Source: Novosphingobium percolationis | GTDB lineage: Bacteria; Pseudomonadota; Alphaproteobacteria; Sphingomonadales; Sphingomonadaceae | Assembly (NCBI RefSeq): GCF_020179425.1 | Contig: NZ_JAILYM010000002.1 | Span: 372,001-436,000, forward strand | Reading direction: 5' to 3' | Length of the DNA stretch: 64,000 bases | In this document: in pieces, positions 10,901-18,997 of the stretch | Layout of the letters: every line of letters starts with the position of its first letter | Position numbering within the stretch: the stretch's first letter is position 1 | Made by a program: the position numbers and the translations under genes | The notes under the pieces: generated by a model | What the model saw: the letters and a program-made list of their open reading frames with translations, nothing else | Databases searched by the model: none | Told to the model about the DNA's origin: nothing

Positions 10901-12126
10901 TGGAAGTGTTCGATCTCACCGGCCCGCTGGGCGTCGCCGCCGACGTTTCCGGCACGATCGACGATCCGGTGCTGTCGGGCGCGCTCGCCTCGCGGTCCTT
11001 GCGCGTGCAGTCGACGCTGACCGGATCGGATGTGCGCAATGTCGAGGCGGTGGGCAGCTTTGCCGATTCCCGCCTCAGCCTCGCGCGGTTTTCGGGCACG
11101 ACGCCCAATGGCGGCAAGGTCAGCGGCAGCGGCACGGTCGATCTGTCCGACATCGCGACCGGCGGGGTGAAGCTCGATATCCGCGTGGCCGCCAGCAACG
11201 CACAGCTGATCAACCGCGACGACATGGGCGCGACCGTGACCGGTCCCTTGCGCATCGTCAGCAGCGGCGTGGGCGGCACCATCGCGGGGCGCGTGCGCAT
11301 CGACCAGGCGCGCTGGCGGCTGGGCATGGCCAATGCCGCCGCCGAACTGCCGGTCATCGCCACCACCGAGATCAACACGCCTACAGACGCCGCGCCGCCG
11401 CGCGCGCGTGCCGCGCCCTGGCGCTTCCTGATCGACGCGGCGGGCGCCAACCGCATCGACGTGCGCGGCATGGGGCTCGACAGCGAATGGGGTGCCGACA
11501 TCCGCCTGCGCGGCGATACCGCCGCTCCGCGCATCCTCGGCACCGCCGAAGTGGTGCGCGGCGGCTACGAGTTCGCGGGCAAGCGCTTCGAACTGACGCG
11601 CGGCCGCATCCGCTTCACCGGCGAAACCCCGATCGACCCCCAGCTCGACATTCTGGCCGAGGGTGATGCCAACGGCATCAGCGCGCGCATCGGCATCACC
11701 GGCACCGCGCAGAAACCGACCATCGCCTTCACCTCAACCCCTGCGCTGCCCGAGGAAGAACTGCTCAGCCGCCTGCTGTTCGGCAGCTCGATCACGCAGA
11801 TTTCCGCGCCCGAGGCGGTGCAGCTTGCCGCAGCGCTCGCCAGCTTGCGCGGCGGCGGCGGGCTCGATCCGATCAACAAGCTGCGCAGCGCCATCGGCCT
11901 CGATAGGCTGCGCATCGTCGGCGCCGATGCCGCAACGGGGCGCGGCACGGCGATCGCGGTCGGCAAGTACCTGGGCCGCCGCTTCTTCGTCGAACTGGTC
12001 ACCGATGGGCGCGGCTACTCGGCAACCTCGATCGAATTCCGCATCACCCGCTGGCTCGCGCTGCTGGGCACGGTCTCGACGATCGGGCGCGAATCGGTGA
12101 ACCTCAAAGCCAGCAAGGACTATTGA
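7936..12126 (+). CDS. tamB: TamB inner-membrane assembly protein
   Basis: A 1396-residue AsmA-like/TamB protein expected to bridge the periplasm and work with TamA in outer-membrane protein or lipid transport. A single N-terminal membrane anchor lies at about residues 27-48 (LAAILAIGLFLVGFAVLD). A very long beta-rich body of taco-like repeats follows. The conserved TamB C-terminal domain (formerly DUF490) starts near residue 1160 and includes GTAEVVRGGYEFAGKRFELT, PEEELLSRLLFG and the final barrel-like strands. Length is typical (E. coli TamB is 1259). The ATG at 7936 overlaps the tamA stop. Downstream is a dispersed repeat, then a terminator serving the opposing gene. Confidence 0.92.
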   Translation: MADGTAPPPPAEAPRAARWRRPLAWSRRAALAAILAIGLFLVGFAVLDSSLGHRFVVDRIAALTPGSGLRIRIGRIEGSLFGKATLRNVVLSDPQGRFMTIPEAELDWRPFSWMKRGLDIRKLLVHRATLLRTPRMNPGDPNQPILPDFDIRIDRLAFDNLTIAKGIMGERRRIDLWSKADIRGGHARIDFDSRLGGHDRLAVHLDSAPDRDRFEMRLVYDAPKNGLLAGLSGVKRDVHARVFGKGGFSAWRGIAWASQDGRKLAAFLVDNHSGQYRVAGQVFPADLLKGSARAAIGQKLSLVYDGTFTRSLADGQLFAVGEAFRLAGRGGVDLANNRANDLAVKLGVTRPERLLTDPQLAGVRLDATLDGQFTDLSIEHQLRVARLHSGSITGEDLRTAGTAHWNGKALRLPLAITARRLATGNAQLDPRLAGATATADLLLAGNALSSDNIAINLRGLAARLTLRGDVARGGYALAGPVTARGFAVPNLGAVDANAKILFKLARGLPWTLQANAAGRMTRVDNGTLQTLSGGNIRFNGGLAMGGAIPLTVRNARIAARKLDLALDGKVLPGGRSTLIGKGRHADYGPFTVDAAIEQDGPHAVLVLASPLPAAGLKDVRVALSPTPEGFAIETKGDSRLGPFDGTLGLVAPPGGDTRVEIRQFHVYQTDVTGALVLGKAGITGDLALRGGGLDGSVHLAPRDSGQGVVALVNARNARFGGKNPISIGMARIDVDGLFADGNSTVDASIAAQGIGVGKVFIGRLAANAALVNGAGSVTASMSGRRGTDFDLQGTAAFQPDKLIAFVAGHYAGRTIAMPRRMVMEREGEGWRLQPTQLNFGRGVIIADGHVLGGPTELHLAVSRMPLSVLDIVVADLGLGGLASGVIDYRNDGTGAPQGHAALQVRNLTRSGLVLTSRPLDLFLVAHLEAAALETRAVMKEGDAVRGRLQARVDEMPRGGAMFERLRAGRLRGQLRYSGPADALWRLAAMEVFDLTGPLGVAADVSGTIDDPVLSGALASRSLRVQSTLTGSDVRNVEAVGSFADSRLSLARFSGTTPNGGKVSGSGTVDLSDIATGGVKLDIRVAASNAQLINRDDMGATVTGPLRIVSSGVGGTIAGRVRIDQARWRLGMANAAAELPVIATTEINTPTDAAPPRARAAPWRFLIDAAGANRIDVRGMGLDSEWGADIRLRGDTAAPRILGTAEVVRGGYEFAGKRFELTRGRIRFTGETPIDPQLDILAEGDANGISARIGITGTAQKPTIAFTSTPALPEEELLSRLLFGSSITQISAPEAVQLAAALASLRGGGGLDPINKLRSAIGLDRLRIVGADAATGRGTAIAVGKYLGRRFFVELVTDGRGYSATSIEFRITRWLALLGTVSTIGRESVNLKASKDY

Positions 12127-12173
12127 GGCGGGGCGTCGCGCCCGGGCGATGCCCACTCCCGCCCCGCCGCCGC

Positions 12174-12283
12174 CCGCTTGCGGGAGGGGGGAAGAAATCT
12201 CTGATATCCCCTCCCGCAAGCGGAAGGGGCAGCGAGATTTGCGCTTGCGCAGCAAGGGCTAGTCGCAGCGGGGTGGGTGGGGC
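12174..12283 (+). repeat. Dispersed intergenic repeat, copy B, with 16-bp perfect palindrome
   Basis: A perfect 16-bp inverted repeat (CCGCTTGCGGGAGGGG at 12174-12189 and its complement at 12208-12223) flanks an 18-nt spacer. The segment continues with GCAGCGAGA, CAGCAAGGGCTAGTCGCAGC and GGGGTGGGTGGGGC, which align with the element at 1861-1947 read in reverse. It fills the space between the convergent tamB and aldehyde dehydrogenase genes. Confidence 0.7.
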
Positions 12284-12302
12284 ACGGCGCATCCCTCCAA
12301 CG

Positions 12303-12330
12303 AAAAAGGGCCGCCCTTTCAGGCGACCCT
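12303..12330 (-). terminator. Rho-independent terminator of the aldehyde dehydrogenase gene
   Basis: On the minus strand GGGTCGCC-tgaaag-GGCGGCCC (one mismatch) is followed by TTTTT. It begins 25 nt after the stop codon of the aldehyde dehydrogenase gene. Confidence 0.8.
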
Positions 12331-12354
12331 CTTCGTTCAGGCTGAAAGCTGAAA

Positions 12355-13779
12355 TCAGGCGGGAAGGCCGCTGATCGCCTTCATTTCCATGAAGTCCTTG
12401 AGGCCATAGAGCCCGCCTTCGCGGCCATTGCCCGACTGCTTGTAGCCGCCGAACGGCGCGCCCGGCGAGGGGCCCCAGTTGTTGATCGCGACCATCCCTG
12501 CACGCAACTCCGGTGCGACGACAGCGGCCTTGGCCGGATCGCCGGAGATCACCGCCGACAGGCCATAGGCGGTGTCGTTGGCAATCTCGATGCCCTGTTC
12601 AAGGCTGTCGTAGGCCATGATCGTGGCGACCGGACCGAAGATTTCCTCCTGCGCGATGCGCATGTCGGGCGTCACGCCCGAAAACACGGTCGGCTGGATG
12701 AAGTAGCCACGGTTGACGTTGGCGGGCAGGTCGGTGCCGCCGGTTTCCAGCTTGGCGCCTTCGTCGATCGCCGACTGGATGAGGTCGCGGATCTTGTCGT
12801 ACTGCGCCTTGTTCACCACCGGGCCGAGGTGGTTGCCTTCGGCCAGCGGGTCGCCGACCGGGGTCGCCGAATACATCGCGGTGACGAAAGCGGCGGCTTC
12901 GGCTTCACGCTCGCGCGGCACGAGGATGCGCGTGGGGGAAATGCAAGACTGGCCGGTGTTGATCAGCGGGCCCATCGCCGTGGGCGCGAGGTGCGCGGCG
13001 AAATCGGCGTCGGGCAGGACGAGGTTCGGCGACTTGCCGCCCAGTTCCTGGTGGACGCGCTTGACCGTATCGGCCGCCGCCTTGGCGACGAGGATGCCCG
13101 CGCGCGTCGAGCCGGTGAAGCTGACCATCTCGATGTCGGGGTGCGAGCTGATCGCCTGGCCGACGCCCGGGCCATCGCCCTGCACGAGGTTGAACACGCC
13201 CGGCGGCACGCCCGCGGCGTCGAGGATCTCGGCAAAGATCGCGGCGTTGGTGGGGCATTCTTCCGAAGGCTTGAGCACCATGGTGTTGCCGGCAGCCAGC
13301 GCGGGCGCGACCTTCAGCGCGATCTGGTTCAGCGGCCAGTTCCACGGGGTGATCATGCCGACCACGCCGATCGGTTCATAGGCAACCTTGAAAGCACCTG
13401 CGTCTTCGACGAATTCGAAGTTCTGCAGCGCGGCGATGGTGCCAAGGAAGCCACCGATCCCTGCGCCGACCTGCGCGGTGCTGGCGAAGCTGACGGGCGC
13501 GCCCATTTCCTCGGCCATCGAGACGGCGAGGTCGTTCACGCGCTTCTTGTATTCCTCGACGATGCGGTTGAGCAGCGCAATGCGTTCTTCGCGGCTGGTC
13601 TTGCTGAAGGTCTTGAACGCACGCTTGGCGGCGGCCACGGCCTTGTCCACGTCGGCCTTGGTGCCCAGCGTGATGACCGTGGTCGGCTCTTCCGTGGCCG
13701 GGTTGATCACGTTGTGGCGGACGCCACCTTCGCTATCGACCCATTTGCCGTCGATGTAGTGTTGAAGCCGCTCGCGCAT
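12355..13779 (-). CDS. Aldehyde dehydrogenase family protein
   Basis: A 474-residue NAD(P)-dependent aldehyde dehydrogenase. The general base sits in QELGGKSPN (E245) and the catalytic nucleophile in TGQSCISPTR (C279). The NAD-binding FTGSTRAG segment and the PWNWPL motif are present. Length and motifs fit the standard ALDH fold. Start: ATG at 13779, with GGGAG about 8 nt upstream on the minus strand; the open frame continues upstream to 13833 without conserved sequence. The substrate cannot be deduced, since the family includes betaine, succinate-semialdehyde and aromatic aldehyde enzymes. The gene is followed closely by an intrinsic terminator and is probably monocistronic. Confidence 0.93.
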   Translation of the reverse strand: MRERLQHYIDGKWVDSEGGVRHNVINPATEEPTTVITLGTKADVDKAVAAAKRAFKTFSKTSREERIALLNRIVEEYKKRVNDLAVSMAEEMGAPVSFASTAQVGAGIGGFLGTIAALQNFEFVEDAGAFKVAYEPIGVVGMITPWNWPLNQIALKVAPALAAGNTMVLKPSEECPTNAAIFAEILDAAGVPPGVFNLVQGDGPGVGQAISSHPDIEMVSFTGSTRAGILVAKAAADTVKRVHQELGGKSPNLVLPDADFAAHLAPTAMGPLINTGQSCISPTRILVPREREAEAAAFVTAMYSATPVGDPLAEGNHLGPVVNKAQYDKIRDLIQSAIDEGAKLETGGTDLPANVNRGYFIQPTVFSGVTPDMRIAQEEIFGPVATIMAYDSLEQGIEIANDTAYGLSAVISGDPAKAAVVAPELRAGMVAINNWGPSPGAPFGGYKQSGNGREGGLYGLKDFMEMKAISGLPA

Positions 13780-13894
13780 CGCTTTTACTCCCGGTTGTAT
13801 AGAATTGGATTCGCCGGAAGAGGATGGCAGCATTGCGTGGCAGATTGCAACCCGTCATGCGGTCCAAGGTGCGGTCGCGGCTTCGATTTCTCGG

Positions 13895-14044
13895 TCAGAC
13901 CGTTCGACGGCCGCGGAAAAGCTGCACGAGCCCGACGACGAGCGCTGCGATCAGCAGAATGTGGATCACGCCCGCAGTAACCTTGAACGCGAACACGCCA
14001 AGCGCCCAGAGAACGAGCAGGACAAGGGCAAGGGTCATAAGCAT
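13895..14044 (-). CDS. Small lmo0937-type membrane protein
   Basis: A 49-residue protein made of two hydrophobic helices (about residues 4-20 and 24-40) and a basic end, LFRGRRTV. The pattern LLVLWALGVFAFKVTAGVIH matches the widespread small-membrane-protein family called lmo0937 or DUF5670, whose function is unknown. I chose the ATG at 14044 because GGGAG lies about 8 nt upstream; the longer open frame to 14149 adds non-conserved residues. It is divergent from the c-di-GMP gene and follows the direction of the aldehyde dehydrogenase. Confidence 0.72.
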   Translation of the reverse strand: MLMTLALVLLVLWALGVFAFKVTAGVIHILLIAALVVGLVQLFRGRRTV

Positions 14045-14181
14045 GAGGGCTCTCCCGATGGGATCACTCCGAAGTGGAGTTGTCTGCAGCTTCAAACCCC
14101 GCTCCGCTGCGCAAGTTCCTTGGGGCAGGGCGTAATGCGCGCTAACCATTTGTTCGCAGAGCGCCTTCTAAGACCTTCAGA

Positions 14182-16470
14182 ATGGCGATGGTCACCAACA
14201 GACGAAGGCGTGCCGCCCGGCGCATGGCCCACGGCCTGCGGACGGGGTGGGTGGCGTTTGCGACGTTCGTCGCGCTGCTTTCGCTGTCGGTCGCGTTGAT
14301 CGCGGCGTTCAATCATTCCACCAGTGTTGCCGACGAACTCGCGCGCGAGGACGAACGCGGCATTGCGCAGCAGTACCTTGACCGCGCGATGCGCGATTTC
14401 GTCGCTACCCAGAAGGTCCAGCTGACCTGGGACGATGCCATGCGCAAGGCCGTGCTGGCCGACGATACCAACTGGTCGAACCATTATCTCGGCGCATTCT
14501 TCTGGAACAATTTCCGCACCGACAAGCTGTTCCTGCTGCGCCCGGACGGGCGCCTCGCCCACAGCTGGGAGCAGGGACGCCCGGCCGGCGCGGGCGCGGT
14601 GAAGGGCCTCGAACAAGACATCGCCGCGTTGCTTGTCGCCGCGCAGCGTCCGGGCGCTGTGTCCGGCGATGTCCGTCGCACCTTGCCGCTGGCTGATGGC
14701 GCGTGGCCTGCCGATGTCGATGGTCGCCCGCTCACCCGCTGGGCGGCGCGGCCCGTGCTGCACCACGGGCGTCCGGCGTTCCTCGCCGTTGCCGCCATCG
14801 TGCCCGATCGCGATTATGGCCTGCTCCGCCGCCGTCCCGCCTATGTCGCCAGTCTGCGCTATCTCGAAGGCGCGCCGCTGGCCCAGATGCGCACCGATCT
14901 GCTGCTGCCCGACCTCGGCTTCAGCGCAACGCTGCCCGATCCCAGCCGCAACGCCATCGCGCTGCAGGCTGCCGATGGCCACCCGATCGGCTGGCTGGCG
15001 TGGCGCGCCAAGACGCCCGGCCCTACGATCGTGCGCCGCACCGCCCCCTTGCTCGCCACATACATCCTGTTCTTCATCGGCGTGGTGATGGGCGGCAGCA
15101 TCATCGTGCGGCGGATGCGCCGCGCGGGCCGCGAGCTGCTGGCGAGCGAGGCGCAGGCGCAGCACAATGCGCTGCACGATGCGATGTCGGGCCTGCCCAA
15201 CCGCGTCCACTACATGCAGCGCCTGCGCGCCGAACTCGCCGCGTGCATCGAAGGCCGCGTGGCGGGCGACGTTTTCGTCGCCTATCTCGATATCGACAGC
15301 TTCAAGGTGGTCAACGACACGCTCGGTCACCACGTGGGGGATGAGCTGGTCCGCCAGGTCGCGCTGCGCCTGCGCCGTGCCTTGCCCGAAGGCGATTTCC
15401 TGTCGCGCTTCGGCGGCGACGAATTCGTGCTGATGCGCCGCGCCGAAGGAGGCCTCGTCGCCGCCGACCAACTCGGCCGCCAGATCATGGAACTTATGCA
15501 GGAACCCTTCGCGATCTCGGGCAACAACCTCGATGTCACCTGTTCGTGCGGGATCAGCTGGGGCCCCGAACAGAGCGAAGATCCTGGCGAACTGCTGCGT
15601 CGCGCCGACATCGCACTCTACCGCGCCAAGCAGCGCGGGCGCGCCCGCTATCGCCGCTTCACCCGCGACATGGACGCCTCGGTCAAGCTGCGGCGCGAAA
15701 TGGAGATGGAACTGCGCCGCGCGATCGCCCGCGATGAACTGTCGGTCGCCTTCCAGCCGATCGTCGCTATCGAGAACGGCGACGTGCGCGGGTTCGAGGC
15801 GCTTTTGCGCTGGACCCATCCCGAACGCGGCGAGATCCGCCCCGGCCTGTTCGTACCCATCGCCGAACAGGCGGGGCTGATGATCCCGCTCGGCAACTGG
15901 ATGCTGCGCCACGTCTTCCGTGAATGCCGGGGCTGGCCCGCCTGCGATGTGTCGGTCAACCTTTCGCCCTTGCAGATCATGGCGACCGATTTCGTCCAGA
16001 CCATTGCCGGGATCGTTGCCGAAACCGGGGTCGATCCGCGCCGCGTCGTGCTCGAAGTGACCGAGGGCATCATGCTCGATCGCTCCGACCACGTCATGGG
16101 CGTGCTGCGCGAACTGAACCGCATGGGCTTCCGCATCGCGCTCGACGATTTCGGCATCGGCTATTCCTCGCTGTCGTATTTGCGCTCGTTCCAGTTCGAA
16201 CGGATCAAGATCGATCGCTCGTTCGTGCAGAACATCGAAGGCGACATGGACGCGCACTCGATCCTGTGCGCCATCGTCTCGCTCGGCCACACGCTGCGGA
16301 TGAAGGTCGTGGCCGAAGGCGTCGAAACCGAGGTCCAGCGCCGCCTTGTCCAGGCTGCGGGGTGCGAACTGGTGCAGGGCCACCTGTTCTGGAAGGCGCT
16401 GCCCGTCGCCGAGGCCCGCGCCCTGCTGTGGCGGCGCGAACACGGCGCGGACCTGCGCCTCGCGGGCTGA
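14182..16470 (+). CDS. CHASE4-GGDEF-EAL bifunctional c-di-GMP signalling protein
   Basis: A 762-residue inner-membrane protein that makes and/or degrades cyclic di-GMP. A first membrane helix lies at about residues 22-46, then a periplasmic CHASE4-type sensor (QLTWDDAMRKAV, FLLRPDGRLAHSW) to about 290 and a second helix at about 292-309. The GGDEF domain carries an intact SRFGGDEF signature (residues 411-415). The residues before it (PEGDFLSRF) lack the RxxD inhibitory site. The EAL domain has EALLRW (539-541), NLSPLQ, EVTEG, DDFGIGYSS, KIDRSF, AEGVET and QGHLF, so the metal and catalytic residues look complete. Both activities are possible. The ligand of the sensor is not predictable. Confidence 0.93.
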   Translation: MAMVTNRRRRAARRMAHGLRTGWVAFATFVALLSLSVALIAAFNHSTSVADELAREDERGIAQQYLDRAMRDFVATQKVQLTWDDAMRKAVLADDTNWSNHYLGAFFWNNFRTDKLFLLRPDGRLAHSWEQGRPAGAGAVKGLEQDIAALLVAAQRPGAVSGDVRRTLPLADGAWPADVDGRPLTRWAARPVLHHGRPAFLAVAAIVPDRDYGLLRRRPAYVASLRYLEGAPLAQMRTDLLLPDLGFSATLPDPSRNAIALQAADGHPIGWLAWRAKTPGPTIVRRTAPLLATYILFFIGVVMGGSIIVRRMRRAGRELLASEAQAQHNALHDAMSGLPNRVHYMQRLRAELAACIEGRVAGDVFVAYLDIDSFKVVNDTLGHHVGDELVRQVALRLRRALPEGDFLSRFGGDEFVLMRRAEGGLVAADQLGRQIMELMQEPFAISGNNLDVTCSCGISWGPEQSEDPGELLRRADIALYRAKQRGRARYRRFTRDMDASVKLRREMEMELRRAIARDELSVAFQPIVAIENGDVRGFEALLRWTHPERGEIRPGLFVPIAEQAGLMIPLGNWMLRHVFRECRGWPACDVSVNLSPLQIMATDFVQTIAGIVAETGVDPRRVVLEVTEGIMLDRSDHVMGVLRELNRMGFRIALDDFGIGYSSLSYLRSFQFERIKIDRSFVQNIEGDMDAHSILCAIVSLGHTLRMKVVAEGVETEVQRRLVQAAGCELVQGHLFWKALPVAEARALLWRREHGADLRLAG

Positions 16471-16473
16471 CGT

Positions 16474-17106
16474 TCAGGCCGTCCGGTACAGCTTCGCCTC
16501 GGCCGCGCGTCGCTTGACGAGGCCCGGCATGACCTTGTGGTTGTTGTAGATCCACGTGCCGAACGCGTCCGCCGCTTGCCGGTAATGCCCCTGCCGGTGG
16601 AGCCGCGTCAGCCCCGCGCTGGCGATCGCGCCGGTGTTGTAGTGGAACGAGACCAGCGCATCGAACTGGTTGGCCGTGGTCGGCGCATCGCCAAGCGCGC
16701 GCGCCACGTCCGCCACATAGCGCGCCATGTCGGCATCGAAGCGCGCATTGCACTGCGCAGCGGTCCACACCACGCCCTTGCGCACGTCCGGCCCGGTCGA
16801 TCCCCAGCCGATCGTCCACGGCGTGCCGTCCGCGCTGCCGGGGTCGGGATAGGCCTCGAAGCGGCCGTCCGCGCGCAGCTTGTGGCAGCCTTCCCAGCCT
16901 TTGATCAGCGCCGTGCCCGCCGCGCCTAGCGTGCGCACGGCGGCCTTGGTCTCGGTGAAATCCGGCGCGCGCACATCGGGCGCCTCGTTGGCGGGCAGCG
17001 CGCCGGTTGCGGCGTCGATCGCCCTGTCAAGCGCCGCGACCTCGGCCTCGGTAAAGCGGCGCCCCAGCAGCTTGCGCACGGCATCGAAAATGGGCTTGCG
17101 GTTCAT
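16474..17106 (-). CDS. GH24 (phage-type) lysozyme
   Basis: A 210-residue muramidase of glycoside hydrolase family 24, cleaving the MurNAc-GlcNAc bond of peptidoglycan. The catalytic triad is recognisable as the glutamate of KGWEGCHK (E72), the aspartate of AYPDPGS (D88) and the threonine of WTIGWGST (T98), followed by the family segments NQFDALVSFHYNTG and NHKVMPGLVKRR. About 50 N-terminal residues (MNRKPIFDAVRKLLGRRFTE) form an extra helical region. There is no signal peptide, so release would need a holin or lysis. No holin or other phage gene is adjacent, so it may be a domesticated lysozyme or a lone remnant. It stops 3 nt after the convergent c-di-GMP gene. Confidence 0.88.
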   Translation of the reverse strand: MNRKPIFDAVRKLLGRRFTEAEVAALDRAIDAATGALPANEAPDVRAPDFTETKAAVRTLGAAGTALIKGWEGCHKLRADGRFEAYPDPGSADGTPWTIGWGSTGPDVRKGVVWTAAQCNARFDADMARYVADVARALGDAPTTANQFDALVSFHYNTGAIASAGLTRLHRQGHYRQAADAFGTWIYNNHKVMPGLVKRRAAEAKLYRTA

Positions 17107-17252
17107 GCCTGTCTCCTGCGTTCAAGAATGAAGCAGGCAGGAATGAAAGCAGGTGCGCCCCGAGGGTGCGTTATGCCTCGGTCGGCAGGCTATGGCGCAC
17201 CGCCAATGTAGGAAAGCGCAGGCTCCGCCGATTTGGCAGGACCGTACCCCCC

Positions 17253-17284
17253 AAAAACAAAGGCCTCCGCAAAGCGAGGGCCTT
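17253..17284 (-). terminator. Rho-independent terminator of the CHAP hydrolase gene
   Basis: On the minus strand AAGGCCCTCG-ctttg-CGGAGGCCTT forms a stem with a small bulge and is followed by TTGTTTTT. It lies about 25 nt after the stop codon of the CHAP gene. Confidence 0.72.
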
Positions 17285-17307
17285 AGTCTTCAGGCGGGCC
17301 GAAACCC

Positions 17308-17805
17308 TCAGCCGCGCGCGGGTGTCGCCACGTCGTTGCTGGCGGTGACGGTCGCCGGGGCCAGGCTCGGGTAGATGAAGCCGAACGTGGGCGAGGGACG
17401 CAGGCCCAGCGAGCGGGTCTTGCCGTACCACACGCGCACCTGGCTCCAGTCACCGGCGGGCGAGATGTCGACCACTTCGACGCCGCGCTCGATCAGGCCG
17501 GGGGCCGACCAGTTGGCGTGGTTGATCAGGATGTGGCGATCGTCGACCACCTTGCTGACGACGGCGACGTGGCCATAGGGCATCGCGCCGCTTGCCTTGA
17601 ACGCCAGCACCGCACCGGCCTGCGGACGCTGCCCGCGGGCATAGACGCCGGCGGCATTGCCCCACCAGTCGCGCCCGTTGCCCGAAAGCTGCACGTCGCC
17701 GATCTGCCGCGCATAGGCGACGCACTGCAGCCGGGCATTGGCCGTGGCGGGCATCATCAGCAGCGAGGCGAAGGCGACAAGCGAGGCAAGGGCGGCACGA
17801 AGCAT
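17308..17805 (-). CDS. Secreted CHAP-domain peptidoglycan hydrolase
   Basis: A 165-residue exported protein with a CHAP (cysteine, histidine-dependent amidohydrolase/peptidase) domain. The signal peptide MLRAALASLVAFASLLMMPA is cut near ANA. The catalytic cysteine lies in RLQCVAYARQIG (C28), the histidine in MPYGHVAVV (H79) and the third polar residue in ILINHANW (N95). Many CHAP enzymes are amidases or endopeptidases of peptidoglycan. The ATG at 17805 was chosen because it begins the signal peptide; the frame is open upstream to 18036 without homologous sequence. It is near the GH24 lysozyme and divergent from the OmpA-like gene, so the three form a wall-remodelling neighbourhood. Confidence 0.88.
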   Translation of the reverse strand: MLRAALASLVAFASLLMMPATANARLQCVAYARQIGDVQLSGNGRDWWGNAAGVYARGQRPQAGAVLAFKASGAMPYGHVAVVSKVVDDRHILINHANWSAPGLIERGVEVVDISPAGDWSQVRVWYGKTRSLGLRPSPTFGFIYPSLAPATVTASNDVATPARG

Positions 17806-17900
17806 GGCCGCACTATTAGGGCGCTGTGCGGATTCGCACAGTTGGGCCCGGCTCGTCTCGCCCCGCGCGATCAACGGTTCGTCCCGCACCTGCGAAGGGC

Positions 17901-17909
17901 TGTGGATAA
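17901..17909 (-). other. Perfect DnaA-box 9-mer
   Basis: TGTGGATAA is the exact complement of the consensus DnaA box TTATCCACA. It is single and lies in the 317-nt divergent region between the CHAP and OmpA-like genes. Apart from this and the ompA ribosome-binding site, I see no clear structure in that region. Confidence 0.35.
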
Positions 17910-18122
17910 AACGACAGGAGCGGCCCCGCGTTCCCGCGCGAGCGGAAAAAGGACCGTTCGCGCTGGCATGGGTGGAGGAACGGCACGCCCCCTGCAATCC
18001 ACTCACCGCAAGCCGCGCTCCGGCCATCCTCTCCACCCGCCCCCGGCCCGGTATCGTTCATTCGCCAGCAAGGGCGGGCTCAACACGCGGGGATGTCAGA
18101 CGCATTTTGAAGGAGTGACTTG

Positions 18123-18995
18123 ATGCGTGCCGTTTCCAAGATGGGCGCTGCCCTGATCCTGCCCGCCGCGCTGTGCCTGTCGGCAGGCGCCGTTTCCGCC
18201 CAGCCGCAAGACGCCGCCGCCGCGCCCGAAGCCAGTGCCGAACCCCTCCAGGCCACCGCCAGCGCCGAGCCGGTCGCAGGGCCGGAGATCAAGGGCAACA
18301 TCTCCGCGCGGCAGGGCGACCGCATCGAAGTGCTCGGCGAAGACGGCACGCGCACCGTCGTGACCGTGAACGAGGCGACGAAGATCAAGGCGAAGAAGGG
18401 CTTCCTTGCCGGAAGCGCCAAGCTGACCGAAGCCGCTCTGCTCAACGGGTTGCCGGTGACGGTCAAGACCTTGCAGGCCGGCAGCGCGCTGATGGCCAGC
18501 GAAATCACCTTCCGCAACAACGACCTGAAGACCGCGTCCATGATCCGCACCGGCACGGCGCAGGGCTTTGCCGAACAGACCGCCGCCACCAACGCGCTGC
18601 GCGCGCGCTTCGGCGATATCGACAAGTACAATATCAAGAGCACCACCAACGTCTATTTCGACACCGGCAAGTCGAACCTGTCGCAGCAGGCCAAGGCCGA
18701 ATTGTGCGGTGCCGCCAGCCAGGCGGAAGCGACCGAGAACGCGCAGATGCTGGTCATCGGCTACACGGACTCCGTGGGCGATGACGATTACAACCAGACG
18801 CTGAGCGAGAAGCGCGCGGCGCGGGTGACCAACTACCTGCAGCAGGTCTGCCACTGGAAGCCCTACCGCATGCTGACGCCCACCGGCATGGCCAAGGCCG
18901 ACCCGGCGGCGGACAACTCGACGCCCGAAGGCAAGGCGCAGAACCGCCGCGTGGCGATCAACGTGCTGGTCAGCAAGGCCGTCGACGGGCTTTAA
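18123..18995 (+). CDS. OmpA family outer-membrane/peptidoglycan-binding protein
   Basis: A 290-residue exported protein that should anchor the outer membrane to peptidoglycan. It has a signal peptide ending at VSAQPQ, an Ala/Pro-rich linker, a middle domain of about residues 60-165 (a beta-rich SH3-like region), then an OmpA-C domain. That domain shows the start NVYFDTGKSNL, the DAP-binding aspartate region IGYTDSVGDDDYNQTLSEKRA and the arginine segment AQNRRVAINV. The ATG at 18123 has AAGGAG 8 nt upstream and is preferred to the overlapping TTG at 18120. No eight-stranded OmpA barrel is obvious, so the membrane link is uncertain. A very long hairpin follows the stop codon. Confidence 0.88.
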   Translation: MRAVSKMGAALILPAALCLSAGAVSAQPQDAAAAPEASAEPLQATASAEPVAGPEIKGNISARQGDRIEVLGEDGTRTVVTVNEATKIKAKKGFLAGSAKLTEAALLNGLPVTVKTLQAGSALMASEITFRNNDLKTASMIRTGTAQGFAEQTAATNALRARFGDIDKYNIKSTTNVYFDTGKSNLSQQAKAELCGAASQAEATENAQMLVIGYTDSVGDDDYNQTLSEKRAARVTNYLQQVCHWKPYRMLTPTGMAKADPAADNSTPEGKAQNRRVAINVLVSKAVDGL

Positions 18996-18997
18996 GA

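Noticed and set aside
16474..17106. Prophage remnant
   Set aside because: The GH24 lysozyme is the only phage-like gene; no integrase, terminase, capsid, tail or attachment-site repeat is visible.
17901..17909. Perfect DnaA box as a sign of the replication origin
   Set aside because: Only one box, no AT-rich unwinding region and no origin-linked genes nearby; about one such match is expected by chance per window of this size.
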